From the NCBI GenBank assembly GCA_027604705.1, contig JADHYV010000034.1, positions 62,001 through 126,000 of the forward strand: a stretch of 64,000 nucleotides of DNA, in the 5' to 3' direction. Below the pieces are notes generated by a model. The model was not told the origin of the DNA and ran no database searches. It saw only the letters and a program-made list of their open reading frames with translations. Positions 54,985-64,000 of this stretch are shown piece by piece. The DNA comes from Allomyces arbusculus (Eukaryota; Blastocladiomycota; Blastocladiomycetes; Blastocladiales; Blastocladiaceae). How positions within the stretch are numbered: position 1 is the stretch's first letter; the number at the start of each line of letters is the position of its first letter. The position numbers were made by a program, and so were the translations under genes.

Positions 54985-55589
54985 ATGTCGGCCGCGCAGA
55001 CCAAGAAGAACAAGAAGTCGGGCGACAACATCAACCAGCACCTCGCGCTGGTGATGAAGTCGGGCAAGTACTCGCTCGGGTACAAGTCGACGCTCAAGAC
55101 GCTGCGCAACGGCAAGGCCAAGCTTGTCATCATCTCGGCCAACTGCCCGCCGCTCCGCAAGTCGGAGATCGAGTACTACGCCATGCTCTCGAAGACGTTT
55201 GTGCACCACTACTCGGGCAGTACGTACCTCTTTTGCGTCGACACGAACTGACATCGACTTCTGTTTGCTTTTGCGTGCGTGAACGATGAGTGCGCGTGGT
55301 ACCGCTCGGTCCGGACCTGTCCCATTATGGGACGGGAGAGATGGACCCCCCAATAATTTGTCGAACTGGGTCCGGACTCTGCCGAAAACCGCATCTTCGA
55401 AGACGCGAAAAGCAGGGAGCGATGGTGCCAGTGTCTCGACAGTGTAGCGGCGAACCCACCCGCACTCACTCTTGTCATCGACCATCAGACAACATTGAGC
55501 TCGGCACGGCGTGCGGTAAGCTGTTCCGCGTCGGCGTGCTCTCGATCACCGACGCCGGTGACTCGGACATCATCAACCAGCAGCAGTAA
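54985..55589 (+). CDS. RPL30: 60S ribosomal protein L30 (eL30)
   Basis: Exons 54985-55219 and 55489-55589 code for 111 residues, the expected size. The sequence begins [20 protein letters not shown] and contains [40 protein letters not shown] and, across the intron, [19 protein letters not shown]. It ends [12 protein letters not shown]. It is a structural protein of the large ribosomal subunit that contacts kink-turn RNA. In yeast, RPL30 inhibits splicing of its own transcript by binding a kink-turn. The 269-bp intron is long for this window and contains strong inverted repeats. Confidence 0.97.
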
Positions 55590-56396
55590 GGCGCTGTCGG
55601 CGACGGTGTGCGGCCCGAGAGGATGTGATTTGGCGTGGAGATAAATTCATGGCGTCTTCTTGGTGAATGGTTTTTGGATTTGGCTTGGTTGAGTTTTTTT
55701 GAGTCAGGTTTCTCTCCCGTCGTCAGGTCCACAGAGCCAACTTTTCCACCGTGGAGCCGGAGGACGGCCGGCCGCAGCGACTGCCAGCTGGTGCCCGCCA
55801 TTGTCGTCGTCGACCATGTCAGCGCCCGTTGATTGGCGCGACCAGCGCTGCACCGCGCGGCATGGCGCCGTGGTGGGCCAGGCGCGGTGCCGTTCTCGAA
55901 ATAAACCGAACGTTGTCCAGGGTCGGGCCACCACCACCTCAGTCCGGGGCGACAGGAGCGCCCCGCGTGCACGACCACCGACGGCGGCGATGATGACGGT
56001 GATGGCCGGGGAGGTGGGGCGGCGTGGCGGTCGAGCGGGCGTGCGAGTGGTGTTTTCGCAAGTTGCTGTTCGCATCGAGCGGGCACTCTGTTGCATGGAC
56101 CACCAGCCGGGCGGAAAAGCAAGTCGGCCGGCACCACCACCGCGCCGCTCCGACCTCGCTCCCCCGACGACCATCCCGACCGGCACCCACGACCACCACG
56201 ACGAGCACGAGGGCGCCCGCGCCGACGCAACGAGTGAGAGTGCCCGCACGCGCCGGGCACCAACCGCGCGCGGCCCGCACGGCCGCCTCTGCTGCCCGCT
56301 GTCAGCGCACGCACGCACCCGCACGCCGTCGCCGTCTGATTCGAGACGGCCGACCCCCGCCTCCGATTCGACTCGTGCGCGCACCCCGCACCCACC
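55590..56396. other. Intergenic region, about 800 bp
   Basis: It holds the RPL30 3' UTR (T-rich) and the promoter/5' UTR of the RhoGAP gene. Open frames across it have no coding character. Confidence 0.5.
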
Positions 56397-59300
56397 ATGC
56401 TCGCCACCGCCGACTCGCCGGCGCCGTCGCCGCCGCCCGCGGCCGCACCGACGACGGTCAATGTTGCTCTGCCGTCCAACCCGCACGCCCTCCCGCCGCC
56501 CACTGGCCCACGCCGCCCGGCCCTACGCTCGTCGGGGGCGCCGCGCCCGCACAGCATGATGGTCGCTTCGCTCGCCGACATGGACGAGGCTGGTGCCCAT
56601 GCGGACCCGGCAGCTGCTCCGGCGCCGGCGCCGGCGCCGCGGTCCAGCGAAGACAATGATACGCTGTCGACGGCGACCTCGGCGACGGGCACGACGATTA
56701 CGGGCCCACCGTCGGGTCCCTCGGCCGCCACCGTAACTGCCGACGCGGACGTGCGCGCCGAACTCGACCTCACGCGCAAGCGGCTCTACGAGACGGAACA
56801 GAGCTTTGCGCGGCTCAAGGTACGCTTGTCCGTTGACTTGAGTGGAACGAGGACAGCGCAAGTGCTGACCGACCGACTCAACCCCCAACCACCCAGTCGA
56901 TCTCGCGAAAGGCCCTCGACGAATTCAACCGCGTGCGCGACGACCTCGACGCCGAGACGGCGCGTGCGCACGACCTCGAGGCCTCGCTCGCGGCGCTGCA
57001 CAGCGACTATGTCAAGGAATCCACGCGCCGCAAACACCTCGAGCAACTCCTCCAGGCTTCTTCCCCCGCGGCGGCAGCACACGCCATGCCTCCCGACGGC
57101 GCGAACCCGGAACTCGATGCGATGCGCGCGATTGCCGAGCGCGCACACGCCGACTTGCTCACCGAGGCGCACCGCCGCGCCGATGTGGAGCACGAACTCG
57201 CGGATACGCGGGCGCGGCTTGAGACCGAGGTCGCGCACCACATGCGCACGCGCGCCGAGGCCGACCGGCTGGCCGATGAACTGGACGTGGCTCGGGATTT
57301 GCTGCACCGCGCGCGGACCGATGCAGCGCGGGTCCGTGCGGAACTCGACGAAGTGCATGCGCTCGCCCGTCCCATGTCGCCTTCCGCCGCAATCGATGCG
57401 GCGATGCGTGGTCGTGACACGGCAGCCCGGCCCGCGTCCCCCGCGCTGTCCGCGGTCGGATCGACCGTCTCGGCCAATGGCGGTGTCGCTCCAGTGCGCC
57501 CGCCGCGCGCGTCGACGAGCCCCGCAGCGCGTGCGGCGCGTGCGGACCTGATCCGCGCGCACCAGCGGCAATTCAGTCTCGACGACGCTGGCAACGCGGT
57601 GTTGCCGCCCGTCCCACCGCTCCCGGCCGCGCACGACGAACACAAGGACCCCGCGGTCGACTTGAGCGACCTCGCCGTGCACCGTGCCGCGCTGCAGGCG
57701 GATATCAACCAACTCACAAATTTGCGGTCGCAGTTGCAGGCGGAACTCGCCGCGCTCGCAACCGCCGCGGCCGCCGCTGTCATTTCACCAGCAGCTGCAC
57801 CCGCAGCCGTGGCCGCCGCCGCAGGCGAACAGTCCCCGTCCCCATCGCCCTCGCCGCCGCCGTTACCGCTCAAGGACCAGGTCCTGGTCGTGCCCGAGGC
57901 ATCGGCCGAACCAGTTGTGACGCTGACCACGACCATGCACCGCGGGTCCGCGCGGGATCTCGGATCCTCATCGGCCGCCGCTACGAGCGGGTCTTTCATC
58001 AACCGCCCGCCGCGAATCGACTCGATGGCTGTGCCCGAACGTACACTCCCGGCGTCCGCATCGGCCGTCGGGCTCAGCAGCGACTCGATGTCGGCCGTCG
58101 GTGCGCCGCCCACGACCGTTCTTTCCGCTGGTGCCGCGGGAATGACCAGCCCGCGCGGGAAACGCACGCGCGCGCCAGTCCCCGCCGCGCTCTTGGTCCT
58201 CCCGCCGTCCGCCGCGTCCGGGCTCGTCTCGCCGCACCCGTCCCCGACCGTCCCGGCCTCGCCGCGGTATGCGCCCGCGACCGTCTCAACGGCGGGCGGT
58301 ACGTCGCACGCGCACATTACGAAAGCCATGATTTCCGGGCCGATTCCGGCTACGATGCCCGTGTTGTTGCAGCACGCGGCACAGGCGGACGCGGCACGCC
58401 GTCCCTCGCTCGACATGGCGCGCGACCACACGTTCACGTTCCCGGCACCCAAGAAAACGAAACGGCCGTCGAAACTGCTCGGGTTTGCGTTTCCCAAGTT
58501 TAGTAACGGGAAGGACAAAGCCGCCGCGGCAGCGGCAGCGGCGGCAGCCGCCGCCGCAGATGACGAGTACCACCATTACCACCATCATCATCACCACGGG
58601 CACGCGCCGCATACGCCGTCGGCGCTCGCACACGATTCCGGATACGGATCGGCATCGGCGTCTCTGTCGGCGTCGTCCGCGGGCAACTCGCCGGCGCTCG
58701 GGGCCGCAGATGGGGCGAGCGGTGGCAGGGGGAAACGGAAACTGTCGATTCGGCCGGGCCAGATCTCGGCGCCGATTGCCGGATCGCTGGCGCCGTTACC
58801 GCGCGCGTCATCGGCCATGTCGCCTGAACTCGCGCTCGCCGCGATGGCTGCCGCGTCTGCCGCCGCTGCTGCCGCCGCGAACTCGTCGAAGTCGTCGACC
58901 CCCACACCGCCACCGACGGGCCGCACGTCCGGCGGGAACGGGAACGCGTCCGCATCCGCGTCGGCCACCACGACCGACGACGAATCGAATGGGTCGATTG
59001 TCTCGATGCACCAGATCCTGGCGAGCGATCGCGCGCCGCACTTCTTTGTGCCGATTACCGCGCGGTCCAAGTGGGCGAAATGCGACATTTGCGGTGAGCG
59101 CGGGTGGGGCGGGATGGGCAACGTGCCGAACGTGCAGTGCCGCGCGTGCGGGATGGTCGCGCATAACAAGTGCGCGTCCGGGTTGCCACCCAAATGCCCG
59201 GGCGAACCGCCGGACGGTGGGGTTGTGAATCTTACTGGGGCGGGCGCGTCGCCGGGGTTCCCGGCAGCGACGGTGCCCGTGAGTGGGGGCGGGAAGAAGG

Positions 59301-60703
59301 GGCGACATGGGAGTGGTAGTGGGAGTCCCGCGATGGCGGCGGCCGCTGCGGCGGCGAGTGCGGCGGCGACGGGCGCGACGCCCGTGTTTAAGGTGGATCT
59401 CGTGCAGCATGTCGCCGCGACCCATCCGGTGGGTCTCGTACCCGTGATTGTCGACAAGTGCATCGCTGCAGTCGAGTCGTTTGGTGTCGAGCTCGAGGGA
59501 ATTTACCGCAAGCCCGGCCAGGCGCAACAGGTGCGGCTCGCCGTCGCCGAGTTTGATCGCGGGCATGTCCCGGACTTGGTGAATGACCCCAAGTACGGCC
59601 ACGACCCGGCGGTCGCCGCGTCGGTGCTCAAGCAGTACCTGCGCGACTTGCCGAACCCGTTGCTCGCGTACAACGTGTACGCCAAAGTGCGCAACGCGCT
59701 CAAGGTGACCGCCGACGACCGCGGCGCACGCAGCCCGAGCCCGGCGATCGGCGACGAAGCAAGGGACGCGACGCAGCGCGCACGGCAACGCGCGATGCGC
59801 TCTGCCCTCGCCGACTTGCCGCCCGCACACATGGCCACGTTGGCTGCACTCATGCGGCACCTGCGGCACATTGTTGACCAGCACTTGGTCACGCGCATGA
59901 CCGAACACAATCTCGCCGTGGTCTTTGGCCCCACGTTGATGCGCGACCCGAGTAACCCAGACACGTACGATATGGCCACGATCGACGCGGTCGATTTCCT
60001 GCTCAAGAATTACGCGGCCGTGTTCTTGCACGACGTGCCGCGCATCCCGATGCCGAGGTCGCTGCTCGTCCGGTCGCCGTCGCCCAAAGTTGCGTCCCCG
60101 CGCGGGTCCCCCGCCCTCGCACAGGCGGTCCTCGCAACCCGGCCGGCCTCGCTCGACGTCTCGGCGCTCGAGTACCTGCGGTCCCGGTCGCCACCTCCGC
60201 CATCTCAACTCCCCGCACCCGTCGCCCGGCGACCCGGTGCCGTGCCCGGCGGGACCCTGTCTCCGCGGCTTGCAGCCATTCGACGCGCGATGTCCCCGTC
60301 GCCGCCGCCGAAACCCAACACCCGGCAACTGCCCGCGTCCGCACTCGCGGCGAATGCCGCCGCCGCGCGGATGAGGCAGGACTCGTTTGTCCTGGACGAT
60401 TCGGACTTGGATCTGGCCGCAACGTATGTCGACCGGATGCCGCCGACGCCGCGCGAGGAAGTCGCGCCCGGGGAGGATGACGGGGTCGGGGTGCGCCCGC
60501 GCGCCGGATCGAGCGCGTGGACGGAGACGGCGACGCCGTCGCCCGTGCCGAGCGGCGGGTCGAGGGCGAGTTTGTCGGGGCCGTCGGCGGCGGCAGCGGC
60601 AGCGGCACAGAAAAAGTCCAAGTCGCCCGCGCGCAGGGCGGCGGCGAGAATGTCGCTTGGTGGGAGGCCCAAGGGGGCTTCCGCGGCGAGTCTCATCGAC
60701 TAA
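56397..60703 (+). CDS. Rho GTPase-activating protein with coiled coil and C1 domain
   Basis: Exons 56397-56819 and 56897-60703 code for 1409 residues. Residues about 125-330 form a coiled coil (ELDLTRKRLYETEQSFARLK, LDAETARAHDLEASLAALHS, EADRLADELDVARDLLHRA). A long low-complexity region with Ala, Pro and His runs follows. A C1 zinc finger sits at about 856-908 (HFFVPI ... CDICGERGWGG ... CRACGMVAHNKCASGLPPKC), with the Cys/His ligands in place. The RhoGAP domain spans about 970-1186: LEGIYRKPGQAQQV with the arginine finger near residue 1012, VLKQYLRDLPNPLL, and MTEHNLAVVFGPTLMRDPSN. It should stimulate GTP hydrolysis by a Rho/Cdc42/Rac-type GTPase, tuned by lipid or membrane binding of the C1 domain. 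The exact orthologue among fungal RhoGAPs is not assigned. Confidence 0.93.
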
Positions 60704-61663
60704 AGCTTTCGCAACGTCGGTGGTGTTTCGCTGGCGTCAGCGAGACTCGAGCACCCGGTCGAGCGTGTAAGAATTTGGTTTGTCGGCTCGATAACCGGAC
60801 TGCTCGTTGTCGCGCGCGCGCCCGTGCACGACCCCGCACACTTCCATGAAGTGTGCGCCATCGCCAGGACTGATTCTGCGCCGCGATTCGCTCATTGCGA
60901 CATGGACCGGCCGTCGCGTCTATGTGCGCGGGTGCCTTGGTCGACTGCGTCTCAAGCCGTCGCGGACCATTGTGAAGGGGAAATTCCCGTCCCCGTATCT
61001 CAAATTGTGTTGCGTCGTTGTACCTCTTTGCATTTCTTTTTTATTCTTGCCGTTCCTTGTTTTCCCACTCACGCACTCTTCACTATTCTTGCTTTTGCGG
61101 CCACATCCGCCCTCGTGATCCTCCCTTGCTTGCTTGCTTGGAGCCATTTTTTTTCCCCCTGCCTCCCTCCTTCATCCCGTGCTTTTGCAACTCGTCTGTC
61201 GTTTCCGGTTCGTCTTCCGTGATCTTGACTTTTTTTCGTGGGTCTTCTCTTTCCCGTGTTGCTGTTTTTTCTTGCTTGCATCCAATTTATCCTCCCATAG
61301 TGACGCCGTGATCGCGACCTTGATTGGTTCCTGAGGTCCCTTTCTCCTGCGGCTCACGGGAGCGAGGGAGAGAGGAGCACTTTCGGGTGGAGAGAGAACG
61401 AAATACGAGAGAGCAAGCACTTCTTGATGTAATACAGAGCGCGTGCGCTCCAATGCAACGAGCGACCGATGCAACCGCTCCGACCAGGACGACGACCGCG
61501 CACGGCCAGCACAAAAAAAAAAAAAAAAAAAAACCCAGCAGCCGCGCACAGCGCCAACTAAATCCAGAAGAACAGAGAAAAGAAGAAGGGTATTGCAAGC
61601 CCGCCCGCCGCGCGGCGACACGCGTCGTCGTCGTCGTCATCGTTGTCGTCTCCCTCCACGGCC
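60704..61663. other. Convergent intergenic region, about 960 bp
   Basis: It lies between the 3' ends of the RhoGAP and carrier genes. It is pyrimidine-rich near 61020-61300 and contains a 21-base A run (61513-61533). No supported gene. Confidence 0.55.
61513..61533. repeat. Poly(A) tract
   Basis: 21 consecutive A on the plus strand, followed by CCC. It has no adjoining retroposed coding sequence or target-site duplication that I could see, so it is read as a simple homopolymer. Confidence 0.9.
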
Positions 61664-63222
61664 TTACATTTCGTGCAATCCGAGCAACACGCGGAACTGT
61701 TCGAACAGCGGTAGCGAAATAATAAAGTGCGGCGCGAGCCGGAAGTAGGACGGCAGCCACCCCTTGAAGAGCGTTCTGACGCCGTCGTGCTTGACGGTTT
61801 GCACAAAGCAGTCGAGCACGTTGCGGTAGTGCAGGTGCTGCGGGTCGGCCATGATACGCGACTTGATCAAGTCGGCGGGCGCCGCCATCGTGCACGCGCA
61901 CAGGCCCGCGACGATCGAGGCCGTCACGTGCAGTGCGGGGCCTTCGTTCATGACGCGGTATTTGGTCCGCAAGAGGTACCTACGAGGGGTGGGTGGAGAT
62001 GAGTGAGTCGCGAGCGGTTGAAGCGTGGTGAGCGGGTGCAGGGCGGGTGGAGAGAGGCGAGCTGAGAGCGGGTAGGGAGTGAAGAGCGGGTGGAGAGTGG
62101 GGAGCTGGTGGAGTGGAAAGGAAGTGGAATATGGAAAGCGGGCGGGAAGCAGCAAGGTTGGAGAAGGGAACGTACTTGGTGTGATCGTAACTCGCCATTT
62201 GCCCGGCCGTGAGCAGCGACGCGCGGATCGCCGTTGCGGACACACCCTTGTAGAGACCTGGCAGACCTTCGGTGCGGCCAATGTGCACCATGGCGTGCGC
62301 GAGGTTGCGGTACGTCGGCGGGTGCCCTGCACGCAGACCCGTTGTGTAGATGCCGTTGACGAGTCGACCAGCCTACACGAAATCCGATCACGCATCAGTT
62401 TTCGAACAGGGACGAACCAAGAACGAGAGTCAATGCACCTCGGCCTGCTGCCTGATCTTGATCAAGTCGGTCGGGTTCGCCAAGCAACTGCCAATCGCTC
62501 CCGTCGTACTGCCCGCCGCCAGCTTGGCGAGCAAGCCCACATCGCCGTCGTTACCCTTGCCAACACCGTAGAGCTCCTTGACGTGCGAGTAGAGCCCGAA
62601 TCGGATCCCGGAATACGAGAACTCGCGAATGAGACACGCGGCCATACCCGGCATGATCAGGCCGAGCAGACCCTCTTCGGCCACGATCTTGGTCATGGAT
62701 TGGTAGAAACCGCGGTATTTGCTATATGATCGGTCGGGCGTGGTGGTTGAGCACAAGCAAGCAAGCGCGGAAGGGGTCCTCCTGCCACCAATGCAAATGA
62801 GCGACGTGGGGGTGCGTACATGGCCGACACACCGAGATGCGCCTCGTGCGCTTCTGCGCGCTGGACCTGCATGCGGATCTTGACAACATCCATCTGCAGG
62901 GGCGCGACATTTCACCATCGACGGCAGCGAGCCAGCAAAATGACACCAGGGGCGATTTGCGGTCAGTCAAAAGCTGTACGACCAGCGTGTCCTCTTCACC
63001 AGCGAGTCCTCGCCCAGAACTGCTTGCAACCAAACGGATCAAGGTACCGACCGGGTTCGTGACAGCGGCCGCAACCGAACACGCCATACCGCCTGCGAGC
63101 ACCTCGCGCAGTTGAGCATAGGACGGTGCCTGTTCTTGCGCCACGGTTGGTGCTGCTCCTGCCGGTGCTACCACGGGAGCGACAGGGGCATAGGTCGGCG
63201 CGGGGGCGGCAGTGGCGGCCAT
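61664..63222 (-). CDS. Mitochondrial carrier family protein (UCP/dicarboxylate-carrier-like)
   Basis: Exons 63222-63052, 62893-62820, 62721-62439, 62372-62176 and 61979-61664 code for 346 residues. Three repeats carry the carrier signature P-x-D-x-x-K-x-R: TNPMDVVKIRMQVQ, LANPTDLIKIRQQAE and AAPADLIKSRIMADP. Matching matrix helices (KYRGFYQSMTKIVAEEG, TYRNLAHAMVHIGRTEG, YRNVLDCFVQTVKHDGV) follow each. It should span the inner membrane six times. The repeat sequences resemble the UCP4/UCP5 and dicarboxylate/oxoglutarate branch, so a dicarboxylate or related anion is the likely substrate; this is inferred. A Pro/Ala-rich N-terminus of about 35 residues precedes the first repeat. Intron 1 needs the unusual donor GTCGGT. 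The last intron (196 bp) contains purine-rich repeats. Confidence 0.88.
62031..62110. repeat. Purine-rich degenerate minisatellite inside an intron
   Basis: Several imperfect copies of GAGCGGGTGGAGAG-like units lie in the 196-bp intron between the last two exons of the carrier gene. Units vary and boundaries are approximate. Confidence 0.6.
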
Positions 63223-64000
63223 GGTAAAGTGTGCGGGTCGTGTCGGAACGCTGGAGCGCGGCGCTGGGTTGGGTTGGATTGCAGGATACCGTCGCGTTGG
63301 TGGGCGGACGATAGGAATCGACGGTGTGCGCAAGCTGGAGCGGGCGGTCGGTCGTGGGGCCGGATGGAGAGGACCGGCAAGGACGGTGGCGACAGGGATC
63401 CGCTCGCCAACAGAGAAGGGACAGGAGAAAGGAGAACGGTCAGTCGCGGAAGGGCCAAGGTGGGCGTGCGCCTTCGCTGAACGCACGGGTGCGCGCCCGC
63501 GTGGTTTGCGGCCGGACTTGCGGTCGCGTTGCGGTCGCGTTGCGGTCGAGATCCAAGATCCAAGACTCGTTTTTGCGCGCGGACAGGAAGCGTCGTGTCG
63601 CGTGGATAGATGTCAAGGCACGTTGCATAGCTGGACAGCGACATCAGCGTGGGGTTGGCGGTTGGATTGTGGCGGCGTGCATGGTTATCCAAATGGTGCC
63701 CTGGGAGACATGCGAGACAGCGCGGTGTGCGGTGGACGCGGTCAGGTGCTTCCACGCGCGAATGAGCTCATCGCGCTCACCGCTGCCCCGGCGTCGCGCC
63801 TTTCTGCCGCGGCCACCTTGGCCATCTTCAAACGACAGCGACAAAGACGCGCGACCGGCTTGCTCACGATCAACGCGACCAACCACTCTCAGCACTTGCT
63901 GCACTCAACTGTTGCGTCAAGGTGGCCATCAATTTCTCGACTCGACCGCTGCACGCGGGGCGCAACTGCCCTCTGATGGAGATTCTCCAGTGCCCTTGAC
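63223..64000. other. Upstream region of the carrier gene to window end
   Basis: 778 bp with no supported gene. The carrier frame stays open for 88 codons upstream of its chosen ATG but without coding-type codon use. It presumably includes the carrier promoter. Confidence 0.45.

Noticed and set aside
61501-61540. Poly(A) run considered as the tail of a retroposed element
   Set aside because: No reverse-transcriptase or SINE-like body next to it and no visible target-site duplication.

Overview
This is a GC-rich nuclear window from a eukaryote with short introns. Most introns are about 60-80 bp, with donors such as GTACGT, GTGCGT and GTATGT, and coding third positions are strongly G/C. The gene set points to an early-diverging, zoospore-forming fungus; a blastocladiomycete such as Allomyces or a relative is my best guess. 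It combines fungal-type genes (PHO80-like cyclin, PTC7-type phosphatase, formin, C1-RhoGAP) with two ion channels missing from most Dikarya: a P2X receptor and a single-domain CatSper-like voltage-gated channel. Both are known from basal fungi. The organism is inferred, not proven. Exon models below come from reading frames plus splice sites, and in every multi-exon model the summed exon length is a multiple of three unless stated.

Layout, 1-24 kb. The tail of an RRM protein (+) is followed by a proline/alanine-rich protein of unknown function (+, 3605-5830). Next are a Neo1/ATP9 phospholipid flippase (-, 7405-11470), a gene resembling DUF4804 proteins (+, 12126-13415), a P2X receptor (-, 13562-16074) and a mitochondrial PP2C phosphatase of the PTC7 type (-, 17057-18867). 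Three tandem MGST3-like membrane glutathione transferases follow (-, 19466-22807), then a CCDC43 homologue (+, 23277-24121).

Layout, 24-64 kb. Mitochondrial HSP70 (+) is followed by an ELL-like elongation factor (+), a large disordered protein with two copies of an unrecognised 50-residue motif (-), an IFRD homologue (+), nucleoporin NUP155 (+) and an unrecognised acidic protein (+). A PHO80-type cyclin (-) lies divergent from Golgi tether subunit COG1 (+). The CatSper-like channel (+) converges on a formin (-). CDC45 (-) is divergent from RPL30 (+). A coiled-coil/C1/RhoGAP protein (+) and a mitochondrial carrier (-) close the window.

Most genes are housekeeping and unrelated by pathway. The exceptions are the MGST3 cluster and a possible stress-linked group. 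A composite site, CACGTG followed 4-5 bp later by TCTACCGCAC, occurs three times between 20.5 and 24.3 kb, around MGST3 genes, CCDC43 and HSP70, and I did not see the decamer elsewhere. No transposon, rRNA, convincing tRNA or CRISPR array was found.
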